Shown piece by piece: positions 1-7,400 of a stretch of DNA of 15,859 nucleotides. Numbering within the stretch: the first letter of the stretch is position 1; each line of letters opens with the position of its first letter. Made by a program: the position numbers and the translations under genes. The notes below the pieces were generated by a model. That model was not told the DNA's origin. It did not search any database and worked only from the letters and a program-made list of their open reading frames with translations. The stretch spans positions 1 to 15,859 of the forward strand of contig CAYMRB010000229.1 of assembly GCA_964392615.1 (NCBI GenBank), given 5' to 3'. This stretch comes from CAYMRB01 sp964392615. Lineage in GTDB: Bacteria > Planctomycetota > UBA8108.

Positions 1-325
1 CGATCTGAACCTCCGTAGCCGAGCCGAGGTAGAAGGCTGCGAGGCCGATCCCGAAACCCCCTGCCCCGATCAGGTCGTAGCCGCGGAGCGTGAGGACATC
101 GGGGGCGCGCAGGGCGCGAAAACGCAGGCGGCGGACCCAGAGAAGCCAGGCCATCACGACGGGCACGAAGAGCATATGCCCAGCGTCGCGGTTGGTCGCT
201 GCCTCAAAGAACGATTCCCAGGCCGAAAACGTCAGGCCGACGGCGAAGATCGCCGCAGCAAGTGTCAACAAGATGTGCTCGGCACCCCACACACCGCGGG
301 GCCGCCGGAAGCTCAATAGAGACAT
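1..325 (-). CDS. Exosortase/archaeosortase-family membrane protein, N-terminal part (runs off left edge)
   Basis: Reading the minus strand from an ATG at 325 gives 108 open codons to the window edge. A GGGG-rich Shine-Dalgarno-like stretch lies about 8-10 bases upstream. The fragment has a hydrophobic segment near residues 17-33, then NRDAGHMLFVPVVMAWLLW and an Arg-rich turn. This aligns without gaps to DDYSHAFLIPVVSVALVF in the complete exosortase at 2792-3673: both have Asp, then His, a hydrophobic stretch with Pro-Val-Val, and basic residues after it. Exosortases are multi-pass inner-membrane transpeptidase-like enzymes that act on PEP-CTERM-type sorting tails. The catalytic Cys, Arg and His would lie in the missing C-terminal part, so activity cannot be judged. 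It lies 199 bases downstream of the nucleotidyltransferase-like gene on the same strand. The family call is an inference from the N-terminal pattern. Confidence 0.68.
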   Translation of the reverse strand, partial: MSLLSFRRPRGVWGAEHILLTLAAAIFAVGLTFSAWESFFEAATNRDAGHMLFVPVVMAWLLWVRRLRFRALRAPDVLTLRGYDLIGAGGFGIGLAAFYLGSATEVQI

Positions 326-524
326 GGCCCAATTTCCCCCGACTGCCGGAAGCGCGAATCCCTCTTCTCGAGACCCTGGGACCTCAAGACACCATCCGGA
401 TACCCTGATACCTCTTTCACGTCGAAGCTTCGCCGATGGTCGGTGTGGAAGTCAACGGTGGATTTGCGGGGCGTTCTCCACGGATCGGCGCTCGAAATCG
501 GCCGGCCGTGTAGAGAGCGAGAGC

Positions 525-1682
525 CTATCGCTTCCGCGTCCGTCTGGCCGCAGGCAGCGGCGTCGAACGCCTGCCGAAGAGGCGGCTGCCTCGCGGCGCA
601 GGTGGCACGATCTGGCCACGACGCTCTTGCGGCTCAACCGCCTCGACGAGGCGGTCGACGACAGTCGCGCCGCGCGGCACGATCGCGTCGGAGGCGACGA
701 GAGAGCGGGCGACGATGGCGCCGGGCTCGACGCGAGCGCCGCGCAACACGACAGCGTCGTGGAGGCGGGCGTCCGGCGAGACGTCGGCGCCGGGTTCGAC
801 GAGTGCAAAGGAGGACCAGCCGTCTTCAGCGAACGCGCCGACATCGGGACCTGCGGCCGACGCGGCTACATGTGGAACGTCCGGTGGGCCGTCGCGGTGC
901 GGGCTCTCGCCGGCAGCTCCGACGGCCGCCTCCGCATACAGGAGGCGAAGCGTGCGCAAGTACGCGGAGAGCGTGCGGATGCTATGCGTGGTCGTGTGAG
1001 TGCGCAGTGTGTCGACGCGGCAACCGGAGTCAGCAGCGACGATCTTGGCCAGGGCCTGTTCCTTGAGGTCGCAGTAGCCGCGATCCGGCACGACGTCGAG
1101 GCTCGCGCGGCGCACAGCGATCAGGTCGGTAGCGTGTCCGTGCGGCGCGACGAGGAGTCCGACGTCGCCGTCGCGCTCGATGAGCTCGCGCAGAGCGCTG
1201 GCGCAGTCCGGATCGGGGACCTGGCTCGCCGATGCGACGATCACTCTCGCGTCGGGAGGGAGGTCGGCGGTGAGGTCTTTCAGGATTCCTGCGGTGCCGC
1301 GGTGGGAGTGCGGTGCGATCTCGACGGAGATCGGCAGGCGGGGGCGCGCCTGGACGCTCGTACCCGTTTCGGCCCGCGCGCCGTCGACCGGCTCGACCCA
1401 GGCAGCCGCCGAGTCCGCCGTGCGGGAGTCCGCGACGACGAGTCGGACTTCCACACCGCCGCGCGCGGCGGCCGGGAGAAGACCCTCGGCGAGCTCCCTC
1501 CACGTGTCGAGTACGACACGCCCACGCCCGGCGGGAAGGGTCCACTCGGGACGTCGGCAACTGGGCCGCATCGAGTCGGGCCGCGGCGCCGCGTCGTCGA
1601 TCAGGACAAGCAAGACCGACCCGCGGTCGCGCGATCGAGCGTCGAGTGAAATCCCTGGGCGGTTGATGACCACGCCACTCAC
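525..1682 (-). CDS. Degenerate NDP-sugar nucleotidyltransferase-like protein with C-terminal left-handed beta-helix
   Basis: This 385-residue protein starts at a GTG (1682) without a clear Shine-Dalgarno, so the start is uncertain. Residues 22-250 keep the order of a sugar-phosphate nucleotidyltransferase: a first strand (SVLLVLIDD), a PEWTLP segment where PKxLLP is usual, RGTAGILKDL (128-137) and GYCDLKEQ (202-209), which resembles the acceptor-side DLKEQ motif of the family. The nucleotide-binding GGxGTR loop is absent, and the usual GD metal site reads ASASQVPDP. Residues about 292-346 show hexapeptide-like periodicity (VEPGADVSPDARL, VVLRGARVEPGAIV), as in left-handed parallel beta-helices. 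A basic tail ends the protein. Canonical members make NDP-sugars for polysaccharides. Given the missing motifs this one may be non-catalytic or regulatory. It is divergent from the PEP-CTERM gene and precedes the edge exosortase on its strand. Confidence 0.6.
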   Translation of the reverse strand: MSGVVINRPGISLDARSRDRGSVLLVLIDDAAPRPDSMRPSCRRPEWTLPAGRGRVVLDTWRELAEGLLPAAARGGVEVRLVVADSRTADSAAAWVEPVDGARAETGTSVQARPRLPISVEIAPHSHRGTAGILKDLTADLPPDARVIVASASQVPDPDCASALRELIERDGDVGLLVAPHGHATDLIAVRRASLDVVPDRGYCDLKEQALAKIVAADSGCRVDTLRTHTTTHSIRTLSAYLRTLRLLYAEAAVGAAGESPHRDGPPDVPHVAASAAGPDVGAFAEDGWSSFALVEPGADVSPDARLHDAVVLRGARVEPGAIVARSLVASDAIVPRGATVVDRLVEAVEPQERRGQIVPPAPRGSRLFGRRSTPLPAARRTRKR

Positions 1683-1836
1683 ACCATTTTACGACAGACC
1701 CGCGTCCCGGCACTCTCACCTGTGCCCGGACCGATAAGGAGGATAGGTGCTGCAGGAGGGGCGTGTCAAGAGGCGGCAAAGAAAGCGAGAGGAACGAGAT
1801 AGGGCGTTTGGGCTTTGTTCGAAAGGTCTGACTTTT

Positions 1837-1897
1837 CCGGAATTTGGAATTGATGGTGGTCCGCCAATTGGGCTATCCTCGGTCCCCGGAATTTGGA
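1837..1897 (+). repeat. Pair of identical 12-base direct repeats, CCGGAATTTGGA
   Basis: CCGGAATTTGGA occurs at 1837-1848 and again at 1886-1897, start to start 49 bases. The first copy sits inside TTCCGGAA, an 8-base palindrome. They flank the weak -35/-10 candidate upstream of the PEP-CTERM gene. Two identical sites at roughly five helical turns could be operator half-sites for a looping or cooperative regulator. That role is an inference; only the repeat itself is seen. Confidence 0.45.
1850..1879 (+). promoter_or_regulatory. Weak sigma-70-type promoter candidate for the PEP-CTERM gene
   Basis: TTGATG (1850-1855) and TATCCT (1874-1879) are separated by 18 bases. Each matches four of six consensus positions. 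The start codon lies about 105 bases downstream, leaving a long 5' leader. The candidate lies between the two 12-base repeats. It is plausible but weak, since such matches occur by chance. Confidence 0.25.
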
Positions 1898-1971
1898 GGC
1901 CTAGTATCAACGTGGCTGCTCGAAGGGTTTTCGGCGGTTGAAGGCTCGTGGCCGGCAGCTTTGACGAGGTT

Positions 1972-1976
1972 GGAGG
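1972..1976 (+). promoter_or_regulatory. Ribosome-binding site fixing the PEP-CTERM protein start
   Basis: GGAGG lies 8 bases before the ATG at 1985. It selects that ATG over the in-frame upstream start at 1844. The protein from 1985 also begins directly with a signal peptide, which the longer version would bury. Confidence 0.75.
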
Positions 1977-1984
1977 AACACGCA

Positions 1985-2680
1985 ATGAAGTGTGTTAAGT
2001 TACTCGTCGGTGTCCTAGCTCTGGTGCTGTTCAGCACCAAGGCGGAGGCCGGCGCTCTCGAGATCTTCTTGGACGATGGCGTCGGAGGCACCGTTCTGCT
2101 TTCCGACAACGGTGCGTCAGACCTTGACGGCACAACCGGGTTCATGACGGTCGTCAATCAGACCATCGGCGACTACAACGTCAGAGTGACGTTCGTGTCG
2201 AGCTCGTCGCCGGCCGGCCTGCCCCAGGCTCTGACGCTCAACGTCCGCATCGAGCGAACGGGGACGAGTACTGCCTCGACGGGACTGACGGTTCGAGCGT
2301 CGGACATCGACTACGCTCTGCCCAACCCGACGTCGGCTCACACGGCGATCACCGTTCAGAACGGAACCGTCGCTGCGAGCACCGTCGATCTCGCGACCTA
2401 CTACGACGAGAACAACGTCGCGGGCGCGATGACCAACGGGCTCAACTCTCTCTCCGGGCTCGCGCCGACGCACGGCTCGGGCGAGTACACGGGCACGATC
2501 ACCGACAACTCTCCCGTGTCGCTCACGCTCGTCGGGACCTGGAACACGGCTTCCATCGGAACGCAGCAGTTCGACATGCAGGTCGCGATTCCCGAGCCCG
2601 GCAGCCTCCTGATGCTGAGTGGCATCTTGGCTGGCATGGGCGGGGTCGTGGCCCTGAGGAGACGCCGTCAGGCCAAGTAA
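1985..2680 (+). CDS. PEP-CTERM sorting-domain surface protein
   Basis: This is a secreted 231-residue protein. Residues 1-22 form a signal peptide: two lysines near the start, a hydrophobic core VLALVLF, and AEA|G as the likely cleavage site. The mature part (23-201) is rich in Thr, Ser, Asn, Asp and Val and looks like beta-sandwich structure, with no catalytic motif. It opens with a DDG...LSDNGASDLDG pattern often seen at the start of PEP-CTERM proteins. The C-terminus is a textbook sorting signal: IPEPGS (202-207), a hydrophobic helix (about 208-224) and RRRR (225-228). Such proteins are exported by Sec, cut at the PEP motif by an exosortase and released or anchored at the surface, often with exopolysaccharide. 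It lies immediately upstream of the exosortase, separated by a terminator, so it is probably transcribed on its own. Confidence 0.93.
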   Translation: MKCVKLLVGVLALVLFSTKAEAGALEIFLDDGVGGTVLLSDNGASDLDGTTGFMTVVNQTIGDYNVRVTFVSSSSPAGLPQALTLNVRIERTGTSTASTGLTVRASDIDYALPNPTSAHTAITVQNGTVAASTVDLATYYDENNVAGAMTNGLNSLSGLAPTHGSGEYTGTITDNSPVSLTLVGTWNTASIGTQQFDMQVAIPEPGSLLMLSGILAGMGGVVALRRRRQAK

Positions 2681-2723
2681 GCCTCAACAAGTGGGGACAA
2701 GGCTGGTATAAACAGCCTGGAGA

Positions 2724-2767
2724 GCGCCCGTCTGCCGAGAGTCCTGGTGGACGGGCGCCCTTTTTTT
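2724..2767 (+). terminator. Strong Rho-independent terminator after the PEP-CTERM gene
   Basis: A perfect 9-base-pair stem (GCGCCCGTC at 2724-2732 with GACGGGCGC at 2750-2758) encloses a 17-base loop. CC and then seven T residues (2761-2767) follow. A smaller hairpin, AGGCTG/CAGCCT at 2700-2705 and 2713-2718, lies just before it. The structure ends 24 bases before the exosortase start, so it should separate abundant substrate message from the exosortase transcript or throttle read-through. Confidence 0.9.
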
Positions 2768-2791
2768 GAAGAGCAGCGTCGCTGATAAGGC

Positions 2792-3673
2792 ATGTCTCGG
2801 GGTACTAAGATCGTTTGGTCGGCCGTCCTGGCAGGCGGCAGTGTGGTGATCGCAGGTGGGATCCTGTTCTGGCCGACGATCGACTTGCTCGTGCGGTACT
2901 GGGCGTCCCAGGATGACTATTCCCACGCCTTTCTCATCCCGGTCGTATCCGTGGCGCTCGTCTTTCGCGCCAGAAGTCGACTGTCGGTGCAGGGCCGCCC
3001 GTCGTGGGGTGGGCTGGTCTGCGTCGGGATCGCCTTGGCCGGGTTCCTGTACGGGGCGCATATCGGTATACACACGATTCAGCGCGCTGCCATGTGGGCA
3101 GCGCTTGCCGGCGCGTGTTGGTTCGTGCTCGGTTGGCCGACGCTGAGGCGGCTGTCGTTCCCGGTCCTGTTTCTTCTCCTGGCCATTCCGCTGCCGTCGC
3201 TGTACTTGACGACCCTGCGCTTGGAGCTGAAGGAAGTTGCCACGCAGTTGTCCGCGGAGGCGCTCGTGACCGCTGGTTACCCGGCGGTCCAGGACGGCAA
3301 CGTTCTCGTTGTCGCGGGGCGTCGCTTCGAGGTCGTCGACGCGTGTAGCGGTATTCGCTCGCTGATGGCTTTGACGACGGCGGCCGTGTTTCTCGCCTAC
3401 GTGTTGCGGGCGGGGCTTGGCAAGGGCGCGACCCTCGTTCTGAGCGCAGTGCCCGTCACGGTCTTCGTCAACGTCGTTCGCATCATCGTCATAGCCGTCG
3501 CGGCCGTCAGCTGGGATGTCGATCTCGTGGCCGAGCCCGCGCACACGATCATCGGGGTCACCGTGGCGGTCTCGGGCTTCCTCATTCTGTGGGGCCTTCT
3601 GGGTCTTCTGGACTGGGTGTTCCGGCGTGACGCGGATGCCGACGATGACGACGCGATAGTTGTGAGGCCGTGA
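2792..3673 (+). CDS. xrt: Exosortase (PEP-CTERM sorting transpeptidase)
   Basis: This 293-residue multi-pass inner-membrane protein has the normal exosortase size and layout. After a first helix (about 8-28) comes the DDYSHAFLIPVVS loop and helix (41-53), then several more helices. The catalytic triad is visible: Cys185 in VVDACSGIRSL, Arg230 in VNVVRIIVIAV and His251 in AHTIIGV. The family cleaves at the PEP motif of PEP-CTERM proteins on the periplasmic face. The adjacent PEP-CTERM protein is the obvious substrate. The C-terminus ends in an unusual Asp-rich tail, RRDADADDDDAIV. Ribosome-site support is weak (AAGG directly before the ATG), but no better start exists. The stop overlaps the epsI start by one base (TGATG), so the two are translationally coupled. 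The exosortase subclass cannot be fixed from sequence alone. Confidence 0.95.
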   Translation: MSRGTKIVWSAVLAGGSVVIAGGILFWPTIDLLVRYWASQDDYSHAFLIPVVSVALVFRARSRLSVQGRPSWGGLVCVGIALAGFLYGAHIGIHTIQRAAMWAALAGACWFVLGWPTLRRLSFPVLFLLLAIPLPSLYLTTLRLELKEVATQLSAEALVTAGYPAVQDGNVLVVAGRRFEVVDACSGIRSLMALTTAAVFLAYVLRAGLGKGATLVLSAVPVTVFVNVVRIIVIAVAAVSWDVDLVAEPAHTIIGVTVAVSGFLILWGLLGLLDWVFRRDADADDDDAIVVRP

Positions 3674-4317
3674 TGACTGTAGCGAGCCGACTGGCGATCG
3701 TGGCGAGCCTCTTCTTCGGGGCGGTCTGCATTCGTGCCGTCGTGCAGAAGCCGGATCCGACGCGCGAGGACCAGTCGCTGCGTCGGCCGTTCTCCGAGTT
3801 TCCGATCGACGTGTTCGGTGCCGGTTGGATCGGACGTGACGAGCCGTTGCCCGATCGGGTGATCCGCATCGCGCGCGTTTCCGAGCACCTGTTTCGGCAC
3901 TACGAGTACGAACGTTTCAGCGTCATCTTCTACGCGGGTTTGGTCACCGGCGATTCTGTCGAGGGCGGCGTTCACCACCCGGAGTTGTGCTTCACGCGGC
4001 AAGGCCAGCGTATCGTCGAGCGTGCGGTCATCCCGCTGCCTGCGTCCGGTCTCGAGCCGACGCCGCTGGTCAACGAATTCCGGTGGACTGCGGGGGGGGC
4101 GGGCCAGAGCTACAGTCTGTCCACGTTCTACTACGAAGGGCGTTTTCACCCCGACCCGAAACTGCTGCGGAAGCGCCTGTCCGTGTCGGATATCTCGTCC
4201 TACACAGGCATCATTCTCGCCGGCGACTACGTTGGAACTCCCGCCGAGACTCGTGCGGTGTACACGGACATGTTGAGCCGCGCGCTGCCCATCCTGGTCG
4301 AGTTCTTGCCGAAGTAG
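3673..4317 (+). CDS. epsI: EpsI-family exosortase-associated protein
   Basis: This 214-residue protein has one N-terminal membrane helix (about residues 5-24) and a periplasmic domain. The hallmark is VHHPELCFTRQGQ (100-112), matching the EpsI pattern of His-Pro-x-x-Cys followed by Gly (H102, P103, C106, G111). The Trp that often follows this Gly is a Gln here. Later segments SYSLSTFYYEG and TRAVYTDMLSRALPIL also fit the family's C-terminal half. EpsI is found next to, or fused to, exosortases. Its biochemical role is not settled, though it is thought to support exosortase-linked export or processing. The ATG at 3673 overlaps the exosortase stop; an in-frame GTG at 3670 is an alternative start. 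A gap of 176 bases separates it from the next gene. Confidence 0.9.
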   Translation: MTVASRLAIVASLFFGAVCIRAVVQKPDPTREDQSLRRPFSEFPIDVFGAGWIGRDEPLPDRVIRIARVSEHLFRHYEYERFSVIFYAGLVTGDSVEGGVHHPELCFTRQGQRIVERAVIPLPASGLEPTPLVNEFRWTAGGAGQSYSLSTFYYEGRFHPDPKLLRKRLSVSDISSYTGIILAGDYVGTPAETRAVYTDMLSRALPILVEFLPK

Positions 4318-4376
4318 GAGCTGTCTCCTCTCGGTGGCTGCCCTGTCGGGGCGTCGGGGCCGCCAAAGCTCCCTTT
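4317..4376 (+). terminator. Possible weak terminator or structured leader after epsI
   Basis: Three nested stems can form. GGAGCT (4317-4322) pairs with AGCTCC (4367-4372). GGTGGC (4333-4338) pairs with GCCGCC (4359-4364) with one G-U pair. GCCC (4340-4343) pairs with GGGC (4349-4352). Only four T residues follow (4374-4377), so this is at best a weak intrinsic terminator. It could instead be a structured leader of the TPR gene or a partial attenuator. The rest of the gap to 4493 shows nothing I can name beyond a GAGG ribosome site at 4482-4485. Confidence 0.3.
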
Positions 4377-4493
4377 TCTCCTTGATCTATGCGGGTGGCT
4401 CGTGTTTCATCGGGCCCGAGGAGGGGGGTGGTTGTCTGCCGCGCCCTTCAACGCATCTTCTCAACTGTAGTGTACTTTGACGAGGCCTAATCG

Positions 4494-7400
4494 GTGAAGG
4501 TCCGCTTGGTCATCTTCCTCTTGGTAGTCACCGGACTCGGAGGAGGTGTTTGGTATGTAATGCGCAACTCGCGCAGCAATCGCGTTCGCACTTGGCGCGA
4601 GCTCTCGCACTACTTCCTCCGGGACGTCAGAGACCTCGACCGGGCCGAGGAGTTTGCCGACCGGGTCCTCGCGGTCATGCCAGAAGCGAGCGATGACCGC
4701 CTGCTGAAGGCTCGGATCCTCGAGCAGAAGGGCACGCCCGAGAGCCTCCGAAGCGCGCTCGCTACCTACGACGAGATCATCGCGAAGCACGGCGAGCGTT
4801 CGCCGTTGCTTTATCTGCACAAGTCCCGCGTCTTTCGAACGCTCGGTCGGTTCGATGACGCTCGCGCTGCGGCCTTTCGCGTCGTGCAGAGTTTTCCGTT
4901 CGACGCATCGATGGATATGGGGCGGACCGCGCTATCAGCTCTCGCGCCGTACGAGGCGCTGGCCCACTTCACACAGGCGCGTGAGGAGTTCGCTGGTACG
5001 TCTTCACGACAACGAGCGAGCGCCGACGAGGCCATTGCGGCGGCCACGCATACGATGCTGACGACACTCGAGCGTCAAGTGCGAGATGAGTCGGACTCGC
5101 AGCTTCGAGAAGCCGTCGACGCTCTGCGGACGCAATGCCGTGAGCGCCTCGACGGGGCGCGGGATGAGCTGCTGTCCATCCCCGAGGTTTGGCGCGAGCG
5201 TGAGGTCGTCCGCGTATGGCTCGCGCGTCTGGCGGAGCGCCGCAACCAGGTTCGGGCGCCCGGCGAAACGCCATGTCTCGACGCCGCGAAGGAGATCGAG
5301 AAACACATCAGGGCCGCCGAGGGGCAGCTGGTCAGCGCGGCGCTTCATGCGCGGATCGGCAGGCTCTTCCTGCTCGCCGCTGCGACCGAGGTGTCAGAAG
5401 ACGCGGCCAAGGTACGCCTTCGCGCTGAAGCGCTATCACACTTCGAGCAGGCGCTCGGGAGTCGAACGGCAGGCGACAGCCGAGGCATACTCAGTGGATC
5501 TCTGACGGCGACAGCCGAGGTCCCGGACGATCTCGACGCCGCTCGGCGCGATCCCGAGCTGAAGGCGCGGCGCGAGCACGTCCGTGCGCTGTTGGCCATC
5601 ACTCAGGCGCACCTCGACGCGGATCTGGCCCGAGCGGTCATCGAGGATCCGCCGGCGGCGGAGAGCGCCGATGGCTTCGAGCTCAAGCTGGCACGGCGGG
5701 TCGGAGACGCAGCGACCGTAGCGCCGGATGCGGCCGTCGCGAGCGTGTTCCGGTTGTTGCAGGCCATCGCCTGGCTGAACGTGGATTCCCACGACCGAGC
5801 GCGACAGCTGATCGACGCGTACATCGCGTCACAGGAAGAGGGCCAGCGAGCGCAGGCTTGCGTGGAACTCGCGCGCGTCTGTCAACGCCACGCGCCGGGC
5901 ACGGACATCGTCTTCCAGCTGCTCGATCGGCTCCCTGCCGAGGGGGCTGGTCCTGTCGATTACCTGACGCAGCGGTTGGCCGTGTTGGACGTGGCGCGCC
6001 GTACGCTGCCCGATCCCGAGATGGCACGGTCCCGACTCGAGCGGGATCTTCAGGCCGCAGCTGATGCGGTGACCGAGCCGAACGACCGGCTCGCGGTGCT
6101 GCGCTTCTTCCGCTCGCTTCACGGCGCCGGAGAGGCGGCGCGATTGGCGAGCAAGATGCTCGCTGAGCGGCCAGCTGACGCCGGGCTGCGCGCGGTCCTG
6201 GCCGACCTCCTCGTGCGACACGCGCAGGAGCAGGCCGACGAGGACGAACGAAACGCCCGTCTCGAAGAGGCGCTGGGCGAGTACGCGCGTCTGTTCGTGA
6301 CGAGTCCGTTGGTTTCCGCGCCGCAGCGCTCGCGTGTCGCCGCCATCGCGGCCTACCTGGCGGCGAGCGGCGTCGAGATCGACCTCTCCAAGGCGGCTCC
6401 TGCGGCTCTCCCAGGACTGCCGGAAGCTCTCCGTCAGCCCCTCGCGACAGCTACGGAGGCGACGTTCCTCGGCCGGCCTGTCGAGGCCGTGGCCGCGCTC
6501 GAGGGCGTGCCTGCCGAGCTCCCGCCGTTCGGGCACTATCTGATCGGCGTCTGTCGGATCGCAATCGGTCGTGAGATGGAGGCAGAAGCCGCGCGCGCGG
6601 ACACGCCCACGGACCCGGACGTCGCCGTGAAGGCAGCAGCCGAGGTCGACAAGGCTCGCCAGGCGTTCGAAGCGGCGGGGGACTATGCGCCGGCCCGTCT
6701 CGAGCTGCTCCATCTTGAGCTCCAGGCGCTCGAGCGGACGGCGCCCGTTCCGCCCGCCCTTGCTGCGCAAGTCGCGAGTCTCGCGACGCAGGATGCCGCC
6801 AGCTACCATGCGCACTGGTTGTCGGCGCTCGTGGAGCAGCAGCGCTTCCGAAGCCTGCGGGCGAACGACCAGCCGACGGTGGAGGTTCGTGCCCGTCTCC
6901 GCGCCGCCCTCGAGGCGACGATCGAGCGTTCTCCGGTGTTTCTGCTCGCCTACCAGGTGCTTGCGGAGACGTACGTGGTCGACGTCGGCTCGACCAAGGC
7001 GAACGTCGGCGAGAAGGCGGCGGCGGATTGGAACTCGGCCGTCAACGTACTGAAGTCCTGCCCGAACCCCATGGCACCTCAGCTCGCGCGGATCGCGGGC
7101 TATCTGGCAGCGAGCGGCCAGCGGAGCGAAGCTCGCGTGTATCGACAGGCCGTGGCGCTCCTTGCGCCGAGTCCGCAGTCCCTGGCGGATCTGGTCGCCA
7201 GCTACGTGCGAAGCGGTGAACTCGTCCTCGCCATGCAGCTTCTCGGCGACGAGTACGAGCCGCCCAAGCGATTGACCGTCGACCAGCAGGCGGCACAGCA
7301 AGCCTGGGTTCGCCGGATGCTCGGTTTCGTCGAGGCGGCCCGCCGCCCGCCGATGTCGCTAGGTCACGCCTTGGTTCGCGAGCTGCGCGAGGCCGAGTCG

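Larger units (their letters stand above)
1683..1984. promoter_or_regulatory. Divergent intergenic region, no gene
   Basis: This 302-base spacer separates the minus-strand nucleotidyltransferase-like gene from the plus-strand PEP-CTERM gene, so it must supply transcription starts in at least one direction, probably both. I see no credible coding region: the short reading frames lack a ribosome site and any recognisable protein pattern. Its notable contents are two identical 12-mers, a weak sigma-70-type promoter candidate and the PEP-CTERM ribosome-binding site, each listed separately. Local base composition is more AT-rich around 1830-1900 than in the flanking genes. Confidence 0.6.

Noticed and set aside
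423..432. 10-base palindrome CGAAGCTTCG between the nucleotidyltransferase-like and edge exosortase-like genes
   Set aside because: It is a single short palindrome without flanking operator or terminator features.
90..1649. Plus-strand 519-codon reading frame
   Set aside because: It is Arg-rich low-complexity protein with no motif. The minus strand beneath it encodes the nucleotidyltransferase-like and exosortase-like proteins with recognisable patterns. It is a GC-driven shadow.
1950..1966. Sigma-54-like match (TGGCCGGCAGCTTTGA) before the PEP-CTERM gene, as known for PrsR-controlled PEP-CTERM genes
   Set aside because: The -24 part fits, but the -12 part lacks the required GC. It also lies too close to the ribosome-binding site.
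2684..3544. Minus-strand 286-codon frame opposite the exosortase
   Set aside because: It has shadow composition and would place coding sequence across the strong terminator. The plus strand has the full exosortase triad.
5829..7301. Minus-strand 490-codon frame inside the TPR gene
   Set aside because: It is Arg/His-rich without domain pattern and lies fully opposite a well-supported TPR protein. Long antisense frames are expected at this GC content.
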